Shown here one piece after another: positions 12,362 to 23,670 of a stretch of DNA of 64,000 nt (positions within the stretch are counted from its first letter, which is position 1; each line of letters starts with the position of its first letter). The DNA is from Elephas maximus indicus (Eukaryota; Chordata; Mammalia; Proboscidea; Elephantidae), in the NCBI RefSeq assembly GCF_024166365.1, contig NC_064821.1, forward strand, positions 49,503,093 to 49,567,092. The letters run 5' to 3'. The position numbers and the translations under genes were made by a program. A model generated the notes under the pieces. It was not told the DNA's origin, searched no databases, and saw nothing but the letters and a program-made list of their open reading frames with translations.

Positions 12362-13838
12362 GGAATCCAACAGTCTGATAGTTTGCATTTCTCTTTGAGG
12401 CTTTGAGAAAACCTGGATGTTAGTAACTTAGGAAAGGAGTTGTGATCCTGTTTCATAAACTAAAGCTTAAAAGTTTGGTAAAAATCAAAAGAAAATTCAA
12501 ATCAGGTTTGTTTTTTTCTTTTTGTTGGAAGTTGTTAAGATGAATGTTTTCAGTATGATTTTTTTTTTAGAACATATGAATCCCTTGATCTATCTTAAAA
12601 ACAAGAGATTAGCAGCGCTAAAGCCAGAGAATATTTAATCAAACTAACTACAAATGGGAAGTCAAAAAGGACATCCTGGCTTTAGCACATGTGAAAAGCA
12701 AGAGTCCATTAAAAATCCTAACTTTAGTTATGAAGGGAATTGACATTTTATGGGTGTCTGTTGCTGGTCAGTCTTCACCCAGGGTGACCAAAGGAAAGAA
12801 TTCTTGAAATGATCATCTTATAAAGTGCACCATTGATCAGTCATCTCTAGCCATGCAGAGTAAAGGCTGTGAATACACTCTGGCACACATGAGAATGGCC
12901 GGTTAAGCTTTGCCAAGATGCACCTGCCTAGAGTCCTACCTTTGGAGGTAGGGAATGGGGCCCAAACACCTGAGAGTTTAGACAGGTACACGGGTGGTTC
13001 TGATGGCCACCAGAGGTGGAGAATCTCTGCCTACATGCTCTACACCCTAAGTACAGCCTTTTTGTGGGTGCTGTGCTGGCCTGGCCATCCCCCACCCTTT
13101 ATCTTCAGGAACAGCCTCAGAGATGATGTCACACTATCTGGAACCAAAAGAACCAGAGAGAATGAGGGGTCTCGTTCAAGGCTTATATTAAGTATGGCTG
13201 TTCTTAGCCTTTATTCATAGCTTCATAATCCAAAGATGAGCAGAGACCCTAGGAACCAGAGAAATGCCACACTGGATCAGCCCAGTGCTCCCTGAAGCCC
13301 AGAATTTTGAGCTGATGAGTGCCTTGTGGCGAAACTGTCCATGATCTCAGTGAGAAATTCTCCTGAGGTTCCGAAGAGGCCTGCCTTCTCTGTCCAGCCC
13401 ACTGTGAATCTGCCATTTGTGAATTTAAGCAGAAAAAGAGTCTGTTTTCTTACACTTTTTCTCCTCTTGACCTTCTGTGTGAATCCTACCCAAAGTTGAA
13501 CTCTCAATAATTAAAGTTACAGCTTTATGTTAAAACCACAAGCTTGTCTTTTGGTTTGCTACTGATTAAAATTTTACCTATTGGTAAAGCAAGAAGACCA
13601 AAAACAGCTTTTCATGGAATAGTTTTATGCTTCTTGAAAATAGTTTATGATAGAAACAGGACTGGAGTTAAATTCCTAATGAAAACAACAAAAGAATTTA
13701 CCTTTTGGCAATTTATATTTCATATGTAGTTCACTCAAGAGGAAGGGTTTATAATTCTGCAGAAGAAAAGAATATAACTATGCAATTGTATAGTCAGATC
13801 TGAATCGATAGTTTTAAAAAAGGAAAATGTTAAATAAA
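12362..13838 (+). other. NMNAT1: NMNAT1 3' UTR (probable extent)
   Basis: Sequence after the stop is largely free of SINE and LINE insertions until a SINE at 13856, consistent with a constrained 3' UTR. AT-rich stretches and an AATAAA at 13833-13838 suggest an end near 13.85 kb. A 100-codon frame at 12918-13220 shows no family resemblance. Confidence 0.6.
13833..13838 (+). terminator. NMNAT1: Candidate NMNAT1 polyadenylation signal
   Basis: Canonical AATAAA about 1.47 kb after the stop codon and just before a SINE. It could equally be one of several sites used. No transcript data are available. Confidence 0.45.
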
Positions 13839-13855
13839 GCTGGCATATGTATATT

Positions 13856-14043
13856 CTGTTGTTGTTGACTCATAGTGACTGCATGTGACAGAGTAGGACT
13901 GCCCCATAGAATTTTCTTGGCTGTAATCTTTTATGGAAGCATATTGCCAGGTCTTTCTCTCACGAAGCCGCTAGGTGGACTCGAACTGCCAACCTTTCGG
14001 TTAGCAGCCGAATGCATAACTGTTGTGCCACCACTACGGCTCC
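13856..14043 (-). mobile_element. AfroSINE
   Basis: Minus-strand SINE whose (TTG)n opening marks the RTE-like tail, running to the head at 'ccaccactacggctcc'. Confidence 0.88.
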
Positions 14044-15307
14044 AGAATTATTCTTTTTGAAGCCACTAGGCCAACTTCTCAAAGAGCAAGGGGTGCAAAG
14101 CAGGGTACCTAGTAGGTCTCCATATCTATTTGCTGAGTAAATGAACATTTAGTATCTCAGGTCATAGAGATGAAGGTCATTTTTCCCTACTTAGCTTTTT
14201 GGAGTTTAAGAGCTAGAGCAACACTAAAAAATAAAAAAATAACAGTACAGAAGCAGATAAAGAGATCAACGTTTAAGTCTGATTTCTGCTGGAAAAAGTA
14301 CACCTAGTTTATCTGATGTGTGAATTGCAGAAAGATTCTAATTCTGGAAACTACTTTTGTGCCAAAAGCTATAGTGCCTTCCTACCTAGTAGTGCCCATA
14401 CCTTGCTTAGCTGTGAGTGTGTTAATGTGAGGACCCACTGGGTAAAGCATGTGGGAACCCTTCCAGAAAGCCTGGTAATGGCAAAATATCCTATTGTCGT
14501 ACTACTAATGGACCATCAACTTTGTGCATAGAACAAGCTCTTTGGCTATTTGACCCAGTACTGAGGACGCTGCTAATGCCACAACATAGTAGTATGGTTT
14601 TGGGTGTTTTCAAGGGCAGAACATCCTTTTTTGGATAATGGAAATTATAACGACCTCACAGGGGCGTAAATATTCATGACTACTGTGAATTCCTTTGAGG
14701 AAGAAGAAATTATGCCATTGTTTGTTGCCTACCACATCCTTTTTATAGTTTATTTTAATAATGTGAGTGTAGAGTTTGGGAAATGTGTGGGGCTGGTGTT
14801 TTCTCTGTGTTGTACTCCTTCACCCCTTATGTTGTTTGTGTAATTTGAATGCAGTAAACGACCCTGCCGTTGAAGTCCTTTACCGGCAGGTCATTTTCAG
14901 GTGAGTATAGAACTCCCGGAGAGCTCTTCTGTTGTTGTTTACCTGTTTAGTGGACAAATATAAACAACAAACATTTTAATTAGAGTGAGTTCTCCTTGGT
15001 GATCAAGATAGAGACATTGAGCCAAAGGGATGATTTAGGTTTGTTAAAAGAAAATTCTGACGAAGCTAAAATTAAAGTGTTTATTTGGTTCAGAAAGATT
15101 CATCAATCAGGCAGCCTGGTCCCAGTGGGACCATGAAGTGGTCCTCAAACAAAAGCAAGCTGAAAAGTTATATGGAAAACAGAAGGCAGAGAGAAAGGCA
15201 AAGCAAAATATTTTTTCATGTGTTTTGACTATCAGGTCATACAGAGAACAAAATGTACAGGACACGTAAAAATTTAAACTTACCTAAGCTAAAACATCTA
15301 GGCATAT
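14044..15307. other. Intergenic sequence, no gene seen
   Basis: Mostly unique sequence downstream of NMNAT1. The only notable item is the small exon-like segment at 14855-14900. Confidence 0.45.
14855..14900 (+). other. Candidate 46-nt mini-exon
   Basis: Bounded by 'ttgaatgcag' and a near-consensus donor 'cag|gtgagtat'. It carries three CpGs in a CpG-poor setting and is open in one frame (NDPAVEVLYRQVIF). It might be an alternative exon downstream of NMNAT1 or pure chance. Confidence 0.2.
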
Positions 15308-15497
15308 TATGTGCTGTTGAGTCAATTCCAACTCATAGGGACCTATATGACAGAGTAGAACTGCCCCCATAGAGGCTATAATCTTTACTGGAGCAGATCA
15401 CCAGGTCTTTTCTCTTTCAGAACCACTGGTGGGTTCCAACCCACCAGCACTTTCAGTTAGCAGCTGAGCACTTAACCATTGCACCACCAGGTCTCCT
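15308..15497 (-). mobile_element. AfroSINE
   Basis: Minus-strand complete but diverged SINE, tail 'gtgctgttgagtcaattcc' to head 'cattgcaccaccaggtctc'. Confidence 0.88.
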
Positions 15498-15728
15498 TGT
15501 CCAGGCAAGTAGGCAGGTCAAAACATGTGCAAGCAAAAATGTTTGTGTATACCAATAATGTCAAAGGAGACAGAAATTTCAAGTGGAAGTGGGTGGGCAG
15601 AGTGGAATCATTCAAGCTTCCTGCCTCCAGCTAACCTGGAGAATAAAGTGCAGACTTAACAAGTACTATAGGTGATAGGGTCGCTACGAGTCGGAATCGA
15701 CTCGACGGCAGTGGGTATAGGTGATGGG
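15498..15728 (+). repeat. Short intergenic gap with SINE/RTE tail piece
   Basis: Positions 15676-15716 carry an almost consensus tail 'gggtcgctacgagtcggaat', the piece shared by the SINE and the RTE. The rest is unremarkable. Confidence 0.7.
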
Positions 15729-15905
15729 AAGGAGCACTAGTGGCACAATGGTTAAGCACTCAGCTGCTAACCAAAATGTTGGCAGTTTGAACTCACTCTG
15801 GCTCCACAGGAGAAAGACCTGGCAATCTGCTTCCATAAAGATTGCAACCAAGAAAACCCTTGGGGCAGTTCTACTTTGTCAGACAGCACCCAACAACAAC
15901 AACAG
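15729..15905 (+). mobile_element. AfroSINE with RTE-type tail
   Basis: Plus-strand SINE from 'ggagcactagtggcacaatg' to 'agcacccaacaacaacaac'. Confidence 0.88.
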
Positions 15906-16209
15906 GTGGAAGGAAGCATCTCCCCAAGGTCAGCATGTGCAGCGGTAGGAGGGTTGCTAATCTGCCACCTTCCTTGCCCTGCCTCCCTAATTCAGCTCTC
16001 TGGGAGCTCAGAAACCATTATGAAATAGGGTTCTTTAACATTTATTCCTGGGTGCCACAGGAAGTCCATTCCTGTGAATTATTCTCATAATTCTTCCCGA
16101 AGGTCTCTTGACCAAAAACATTCACAGCAACATCTACTCAACTGTAAAGATAAATAAACAGTGTCCTTCTCTGAAATCTGTAGTGGTACTGTTTGAACTT
16201 AATAAACTG
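15906..16209. other. Intergenic sequence
   Basis: No recognisable gene or repeat. Confidence 0.4.
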
Positions 16210-16378
16210 CCCAGCATTTATTACATGCACACTTACAAGTGCTGGGCACACATCCTTGAGTATCTTAGGTGACAAGAAAACTGAGCGTGATTAGGTGACT
16301 GGTGTAAACACACGACTGGGACTTGGATCCAACCAGTTTGTCGTCAGAGCCTGTGCTCTTAACCTCTCTACTCCGTAA
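16210..16378 (-). repeat. MIR element
   Basis: Minus-strand MIR features: 'agtgctgggcacacatcc', 'gacttggatccaaccagt' and 'cctgtgctcttaacctct'. Confidence 0.65.
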
Positions 16379-16909
16379 ATAAAATAAGATTTTTCAAAGA
16401 ATGATGTTTTTGCCAAATCTTAAAATTTTCATCCACCCTTATAATAATGCTCAAAGAATTTTCTTTTATAAAAACCAGTATAAATAAATAAAGCTTTCAA
16501 CACTATTATGATAGTCTGATGGTGATGTCTGGTGTATTCTCAGTCACACACAGAAGGACTAAGTTGAATTCGCCCAATGTTATCAATTCCTTGGAACTAG
16601 GGCAACAAATGACCAGAGACAGAGGGAGGAGGTGATATAAGCCATAATTCACTCTTTTTTTTTTTTTATTGTGGTAAAAAATGTACATAACAACACATCA
16701 CTTCAACGTTCGTTTCGTGTACCACTCAGTGACATTAATAATGTTCACCATGCTATGTATCCATCACCACTAACCATTCTCAAATTTTTTCATCACACTT
16801 AATAGAAACTCAGTGCTTCTTAAACAATAACTCTCCCTTTCTCCATCCTACCCACCCCTGGTAACAACCAATAAACTTTGCTCTCTATACATTGCCTACT
16901 CGAGATATT

Positions 16910-17218
16910 TCAACAAATCTGTTTTGGAATAAGTACAGCCTGAATGCTCCTTTGAAGCGAGGCTGGCGAGACTTTGTCTCACGTACTTTGGACATGTTAT
17001 CAGGAGGGACCAGTCCCTGGAGAAAGACATCATGTTTAGTAGAGTTGCTGTTGTTAGGTGCCGCTGACTCGGTTCTGACTCACAGCAACCGTGAGTACAA
17101 CAGAATGAAACACTGCCCAGTCCTGTGCCATCCTCACGATTGTTGCTGTGTTCAAGCCCATTGTTGCAGCCACTGTGTCAGTCCATCTCATTGAGAGTCT
17201 TCCTCTTTTTCCTGACCA
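16910..17218 (+). mobile_element. RTE 3' end with inverted terminal segment
   Basis: 16910-17043 is plus-strand RTE ('caggagggaccagtccctgg') ending where the fuller copy continues to its 3' tail. 17044-17218 is that missing tail in reverse orientation ('gttgttaggtgccgctgac'). The two parts abut, so the tail is inverted in place. Confidence 0.7.
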
Positions 17219-18958
17219 GAACTTTTCAAAGGGCAGGTCGAGAAGACAAGTATTATAGTGAAATGGAGTTAGAAAACCAAAAGGGAAGAATATGCTTGGC
17301 ATTTCTCTAGCTGAAAGAACTGAATAAAAAATTCAAGACTTGAGTAGTAATACTGGAGGATTCTGTAAGTAAAATATGGAATGACACAGGAAGCATGAAA
17401 AAAAGATGGACGGCATACACAGAGGCACTCTACCAAAAAGAATTTATTGATGTTCAACCATTTCAGGAGGTACCATATGATCAAGAACCGATGGTACTGA
17501 AGGAAAAAGTCCAAACTGCACTGACGGCATCGGCAAAAAACAAGGTCCCAAGAATTGACAGAATACAAATTGAATGTTTCAGCAAATGGATGCAATGCTG
17601 GAAGTGCTCACTCGTCTATGCCAAGAAATTTGGAAGAGAGCTACCTGGCCAATCAACTGGAAGAGATCCATATTTGTGCCCATTCCAAAGAAAGATGATC
17701 CAACTGAATGCAAAATTATAGAACAATATCATTAATACCACACGCAGGTGAAATTTTGCTGAAGATAATTAAAAAAACGGTTGCAGCAGTACAGTGACAG
17801 GGAATTGCCAGAAATTCAGGCCAGATTCAGAAGAGGACATGGAATGAAGAATATCGTTGCTGATGTCAGATGGACCTTGGCTGAAAGCAGAGAATACCAG
17901 AAAGATGTTTACCTGTGTTTTATTGACTGTACAAAGGCATTTGACTTTGTGGATCATTACAAATTATGGATAACATTGGGAAAAACAGGAACTCCGGAAC
18001 ACTTAATTGTACTCATGTGGAACCTGTACTTAAACCAAGAGGCAGTCATTCAAACAGAATAAGGGAATATTGCATGGTTTAAAATCAGAAAAAGTGTACA
18101 TCAGGGTTGTATCATTTCACCATACTTGCTCAGTCTGTATGCTGAGCAAATAATCTGAGAAACTGGACTATATGAAGAAAGTGACATTAGGATTGGAGGA
18201 AGACTCATTAACAACCTGTGATACACAGATGACACAACCTTGCTTGTTGAAAGTGAAGAGGGCTTGAAGCACTTACTGATGAAGATCAAAGACTACAGCC
18301 TTCAGTATTTATTACACATCAATATAAAACAAAAATCCTTACAACTGGACCAATAAGCAACATCATGATAAACAGAGAAAAGCTTGAAATTGTCAAGGAT
18401 TTCAATTTACTTGGATCCACAATCAACGCCCATGGAAGCAGCAGTTAAGAAATCAAACAACGTATTGCATTAGGCAAATCTGCTGCAAAAGACCTCTTTA
18501 AAGTGTTAAAAAGCAAAGACATTGCTATAAAGACTTAAGATGTGCCTGACCCAATCCATGGTATTTTCAGTTGCCTCATATGCCTGTGAAATCTGGGCAA
18601 TGAATCAGGAAGACCAAAGAATTGATGTATTTGAATTATGGTGTTGGTGAAGAACACTGCATATACTATGGACTGCCAGAAGAATGAACAAATCTGTCTA
18701 GGAAGAATTATAACCAATATGCCCCTTAGAAGTGAGGATGGTGAGACTTCATCTCAGGTACTTTGGTACACGAGTAAAGTAAAGGGTCAGCAAAAAAGGG
18801 GACGACCTGCAACAAAATGGACTGACACAGCGGCTGCAACAGTGGGCTCAAATAATTGTGAGGATGGCACAGAACCAGGCAGTGGTTCGTTCTGTTGTTT
18901 CATTCAGTCGCTATGAGTCGGAACTTGATGCTACGTAACAACAACCACAACAGGTTTT
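17219..18958 (+). mobile_element. RTE LINE, 5'-truncated copy
   Basis: Plus-strand RTE covering the linker after the endonuclease, the reverse transcriptase region (ADVRWTLAESREYQKDVYLCFIDCTKAFDFVDH is readable near 17850-17960) and the 3' tail ending 'gtaacaacaaccacaacag'. The YADD region at about 18220 is altered, and several stops and frameshifts show that it is dead. Confidence 0.88.
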
Positions 18959-19450
18959 TAAGTACAGGCTCATACAGTATTTGTACTTTAGCGTCTGACT
19001 TATTTCACTCAGCATAATGTTTTCAAAGTTCATCCATGTTATGGCATGTATCAGAACTTCATTTCTCTTTATGGCCAAGTAATACTCCATTGTGCAGATA
19101 GACCACATTTTATTCATCTGTTGATAGACATTCGGGATGTTTCCATCTTTTGGCTATTGTGAATATTGCTGTAATGAACACTGGTCTACAAGTATCCTTC
19201 TGAGTCCCTACTTTACAGTCTTTCGGGAATATACCTAGGAGTAGCATTGCTGGATTATAGGCTAATTCTATGTTTAACTTTTTTAGGGCTTGCCCAAACT
19301 TCCCCAAAGGCTGCACCATTTTACAGTCGCACCAGCAATCAATGAGGGTTCTGATTTCTTCACATCCTCATCAACACTTGCTATTTTCTGTTTTTCTGAT
19401 AATAGCCACCTTGGGGGTGAAGTGGTTTCTCATTGTGGTTTAAATTTCTA

Positions 19451-20378
19451 TAACTTACTCTTAACCAGCAAAAGGAGAAAGAAAAATGCCCAACTGGACC
19501 ATGCTAATATTATAATGCAGCCCTGTGGAGATATTGCCTGTGAGACAGAGCAGGAGAAGCTTCTGCCTTGGAGACGGGTTTCTAGCACCACGTATGTCAG
19601 CCAACTGACCGCATGGCTGTGGGTGAGCCACTGCTCAGAATCCCTCTCTGTAAAATAAGGAGATGATGTCTGAGGTCCCTTTCAGTTCTTAGGTGTTATC
19701 AGTGATGGAGAGTCAGCACTCAACCTGGCATCTCACCACTCCGAGCTGCCACCTGCCACTACACTCCCTGCATAACCAAGGAGTATTTCTTGAACATTAA
19801 CTATTGTCATGCTGAGTGCCAAAGGAAGCACAGAAATACCACACAGAGCCTCTGCCCTCAAAGTGCCCACAGGCTAGGTAGGGAGAAAAAATGCTGGACT
19901 ATGAGCATCAGTAATGGACTTTTCCAGAGCTACTTGGGAAGGCTTCCTAAAGAGTGAGCCCAAAGGATAGGAAGCCAGAAAAGAAGGCATTCCAGGTGGG
20001 GCTCTTTTTACTAAAAAATTATTTGCTTACCTGAAATGCAAATTTAACGAGGAATTTTTGTTTTGTTTTTTTTTGCTAAATCTGGTAACTTTAGATGGGA
20101 GGAACAACCTCAGGGGAGGTATGGAGAACAGGCATGTTATCTGTGGGCTCCACCAAGGAAACCAGCCGGACTGAGGCAGCACACGTGAGGTGGGATGTAG
20201 GGGCTTGTAAGGAGAAAGCTTGGAAAGGTCCAGATAAGATTTTTAACCTGTTGTATGGTGGGGAATTCCCATTCTCTTTCTTGACCCCTTCTCAGGGAAG
20301 ACCCTCCTCCTTTTGCTGTCATTTAATGAAAATTGCTACCTCACTTTTAGAACCATTTCAATTGCCTTACCAAGCTAT
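19451..20378. other. Intergenic sequence, no gene seen
   Basis: Mainly unique or very old sequence. Open frames at 19290-19658 and 20095-20391 have no recognisable domain. Confidence 0.45.
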
Positions 20379-20440
20379 AGGGTCACTATGAGTTGGAATT
20401 GACTCAATAGCAACAGGGTTGGTTTGGTTTGGGTTACCAA
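20379..20440 (+). mobile_element. AfroSINE tail fragment
   Basis: Only the tail remains: 'gggtcactatgagttggaat' and the following 'ggtttggtttggg'. Confidence 0.8.
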
Positions 20441-21192
20441 ACCCAAACGAGTATGGTGGACTATGCTTCCCAAAGCATGTTAAGCTGCCCAATAAGTTTT
20501 CCCAAACCAATGAATAATGTGAAAAAAATTATATTTTATAAACATTTTATTATAGAAAATACCAAACACACAAAATTAGTGATAATAGTATAATGAACCC
20601 CTATGGAGACCCATTACCCAACTTCTATCATAAGATCTTGCCAATCTTGCTTCATCTACACCCTCTTTGTTTTGTTTTGCTGGAGTCTTCAAGTAAAACC
20701 CAGATGTGTAATTTTACCCATAAATACTTCAGTGTGAGGAATGCTTGACTCTAACTTATACATTGAAACAATGTGCCAGTGACTAGCTAGAGAATCTGAT
20801 AAGCAGAGGATAGAAGAGGAAGAAAAGGGGTGTTTTAAAAATATCATTTGGCCCTATTAAGCCTGCTTAAAGGTCTGTAGCAAACAACTTCTTTGAAAGT
20901 CATTGAGAATGAGTAAGATCCTCAGATTTTGATGGGCTATTTGGCATCTTTTCCTCTGCAATGCAATAACTGAAGAGCAAGGTGGGGCCCAGTGGTCTTT
21001 GTGTTTGTCCCCAGCTCCAACAGAGGCACAGCCCTAACTTGCCTTCTTTAAGGAAGCTTCTCTTCATTAATAGACTTTAAAATACTGTAGCTAAAAGCAT
21101 CAATATCACCAAAGCAGAAGACCTGAGCTTCTAGCCATGCTATTCTTCAACATTCTCTATTCTCGTTGAAAGAATAGTACACATGAAATACC
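20441..21192. other. Intergenic sequence
   Basis: Faint old L1-like sequence near 20530-20670. Otherwise no recognisable element. Confidence 0.4.
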
Positions 21193-21391
21193 AAAATCCA
21201 TTGCCATTGAGTCAGTTGCAACTCATAGTGACCCTATAGGGCTGAGTAGGACTACCCGCATAGGGTTTCCAAGGCTGTAAATCTTTACGGAAGCAGACTG
21301 CCACCTTTCTCTTAAGGAGCAGCTGGTAGATTCAAACTGCCAACCTTTCGGTTAGCAGCCAAGTGCTTAGTCACTATGTCACCAGGGCTCC
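21193..21391 (-). mobile_element. AfroSINE
   Basis: Minus-strand full-length copy, tail 'cattgccattgagtcagtt' to head 'tatgtcaccagggctcc'. Confidence 0.9.
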
Positions 21392-21664
21392 TACTCGTGA
21401 AATAGTGGCATTTTATTTAATATTTGTTAAGCATCTGCCATGCTCAGAACTAAACCATAAGTAGCATGTCTTTTGCCCTCAAATAAGTTAGAAAAGGCAG
21501 GTAAGTTGTTTAAGGAGACGGGTACCTTGGTTTTTATTTACTATCTATTTCAGGATATTTTCCAGTGCAAGTAGAAAAAAACCAACTCAAAGTACTTTAA
21601 ACAATAAGGACACTTCTTGGCTCTTACACTCAGAAGTACAGACATAGGGCAAGATTCAGGGTGA
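21392..21664. other. Intergenic sequence
   Basis: No recognisable gene or repeat. Confidence 0.4.
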
Positions 21665-21860
21665 ATGTCACTTTGATGACTAAGCTGCGTCTGACCCAAG
21701 CCATGGTCTTTTCAATTGCCTCATATACATGGGAAAGCTGGACAATAAAAAAGTAAGACCAAAGAAGAATTGAAATGCTTGAATTATGATGTTGGCAAAG
21801 AATATTGACTATGCCATGTATATGCCAGTAGAACAAACAAATTTGTATTGGAGGAAGTAC
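21665..21860 (+). mobile_element. RTE fragment
   Basis: Corresponds to the region after the reverse transcriptase in the fuller RTE (near 35030-35220): 'ctgacccaagccatgg' through 'ttgtattggaggaagtacc'. Truncated at both ends. Confidence 0.8.
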
Positions 21861-22058
21861 CCCTCCCAGTATGATGAGGGATATCAGTTCCCATCCACCA
21901 CTATCAGGAGGGTTTGTGCTTATACACAAGCTTAGGAACTCATATTGGCTATAATTTTATGGTTTACTTTGTCAGTATCAAACAGAAGGGAAGAAGGGCT
22001 CAAATTTGGCCAAATAACTTTCTCCCCTCCTTCCTTTCCGGAGAAAACTTTTGGTCCT

Positions 22059-22570
22059 TGTCTTAGTTATCTAGAGCTGCTATAACAGAAATACCTCAAG
22101 TGGATGCCTTTAACAAAGAGAAGTTCATTTCCTCACAGTAAAGTAGGCTAAAAGTCCAAATTCAGGGCGTTGGCTCCAGGGGAAGGCTTTCTTTCTCTGT
22201 CAGCTCTGAAGGAAGGTCCTTGTCCTCAATCTTCCCCTGGTCGAGGAGCTTCTCAGCTGCAGGGACCCCGGGTCCAAAGGACACGCTCTACTCCCGGTGC
22301 TGCTTTCTTGGTGGTATGAGGTCCCCCACTCTCTGCTTGCTTCCCTTTCCTCTTGAGAGATAAAAGGTGGTGCAGGCCACATCCCAGAGAAACTCCCTCT
22401 ACATTGGATCAGGAAGGTGATCTGAGTAAGGGTGGTGTAACAATCCCACCCTAATCCTCTTAACATAAAATTATGATCACAGAATGGAGGACAACCACAG
22501 AATACTGGGAATCACGGCCTAACGAAATTGATACACACAATTTTGGGGGGACATAATTCAATCCATGACA
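22059..22570 (-). mobile_element. Solo MaLR/ERVL-type LTR with 5-bp target duplication
   Basis: The plus strand starts TGTCTTAG and ends ATGACA, and is flanked by gtcct on both sides (22054-22058 and 22571-22575). The reverse complement starts 'tgtcatggattgaattatgt', the usual opening of MaLR LTRs. No internal region is attached, so it is a solo LTR of 512 bp. Confidence 0.85.
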
Positions 22571-23479
22571 GTCCTTGTCTAGAAGAAAGATTTAATGATT
22601 GCAGAGGAGAAAATGACTGCTCACTCTGGGCAAATCCAATCTATGTCCACTTCAACTGCTATTCAATCCCATCCAGACTAGATGGCCCTTGCCCAAGCTG
22701 GCCAAAAGCCATGCTGACAAACACAAATCTTAAAAAGGTTATCAGTTATTTCTGTGAACTTTATTTTCAGGCCAAGTTTTAGAACAATAAGATTTTAGGG
22801 ATAGGAAGTAAATGGGATTTCTCCCTGTCCTGTTCCCTTAGCCGCTTGGAATGTAAACAGCTCTCATGCTCCAGAAATCTGGTCAGAGTTCGTAGTTATA
22901 TGTCCCTTCAATGACAAGGAATGTTCTAATTCCAGAATTTTATATTAGCCTGTCAAATTCCACTGAAAAAATCAATGTTTGTGGTTACAAGAACCAACAA
23001 CCTCATTCTGGACAAGGTGATGACACTCAGTAAAATGGCATTTCTCCTTTGGAAAAGGTCATATTCATTCATTCAGTCATCCCACAAACATTTATGGAGC
23101 ACCTACCCCTTGCCAGGCAGTGTTCTAGATCCTTGGGATACTGTAATGGTGAATGATATGAACATGGTCCCTGTGCTTCAAGCTTACATTCTAATGAGAA
23201 AGACATCAACAAACAGGTTTAAAAAAAATTAGGGTTTCTGATAATTATGAAGAAAGCTAGCAGAGATGTGATGCAGAGTAAGTGTACATTAGAAGGCTGT
23301 TCAGAGGAGAGGACTCTTGGAGGTTTTTTAAGAGATCCCAAGTACTTCCCTGTCCAAGTTCTAAATCAACTACAAAATAAGACAAAAAAAAAAAAAAGCG
23401 CAACAAATAGAGAACCAAAACGGCACCTTTATTACTGATAAAGTCTTCATCAGGAGGAAGGGGTGTTCCTTGGCAGTAC
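22571..23479. other. Intergenic sequence upstream of RBP7
   Basis: Unique sequence with a MIR/L2-like stretch at 23060-23230 ('aggcagtgttctagatcctt') and a 14-A run near 23383. No exon recognised. Confidence 0.45.
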
Positions 23480-23597
23480 CTCCCACTCCTCTCGGGCCTT
23501 CTGGCCCCGCTCACGGTCCCGCCCCCCAGCCCGCCCCGGGCCACATATAGGGACCCAGTCCCCGCTGTCACCGGCCCGCGTCGCCTCCAGACCCACC
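23480..23597 (+). promoter_or_regulatory. RBP7: RBP7 promoter and 5' UTR
   Basis: GC boxes lie at about 23519-23526 and 23530-23542, followed by a TATA-like atatag at 23545-23550. That would place the transcript start about 25-30 bp further on and give a 5' UTR of only some 20-30 nt. CpG density is high from here to about 24180. This is a native promoter and not a retrocopy, because upstream promoter elements and the exon 1 splice site are both present. Confidence 0.7.
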
Positions 23598-23670
23598 AGG
23601 CCCGCCGACTTCAGAGGCACCTGGAACCTGCTCAGCAACGACAACTTCGAGGGCTACATGCTGGCCCTAG
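23598..23670 (+). CDS. RBP7: RBP7 exon 1 with altered start codon
   Basis: First exon of cellular retinol-binding protein 4, a small intracellular lipid-binding protein of the FABP/CRBP family. The frame reads PADFRGTWNLLSNDNFEGYMLAL, nearly identical to the human N-terminus, followed by the first base of a glycine codon before the intron. The 73-bp length and phase fit the family. The initiator position, preceded by ACC as in a good Kozak context, reads AGG instead of ATG, and no in-frame ATG lies upstream before the next stop. The first in-frame ATG is codon 21 (23658). The donor is 'ctag|gtcggc', unusually weak after the GT. Exons 2-4 were not recognised downstream. It could be a decaying gene, a gene with a non-AUG start, or a sequence error. 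Confidence 0.9.

Larger units (their letters stand above)
16661..19450 (-). mobile_element. Old L1 fragment split by RTE insertions
   Basis: Minus-strand L1 sequence at 16661-16909 ('attgtggtaaaaaatgtac', 'ctatgtatccatcaccac') resumes at 18960-19450 ('cactcagcataatgttttc', 'gaacttcatttctctttat'). The RTE pieces lie between. The L1 part covers 3' UTR and the end of ORF2, with stops in all frames. Confidence 0.75.
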
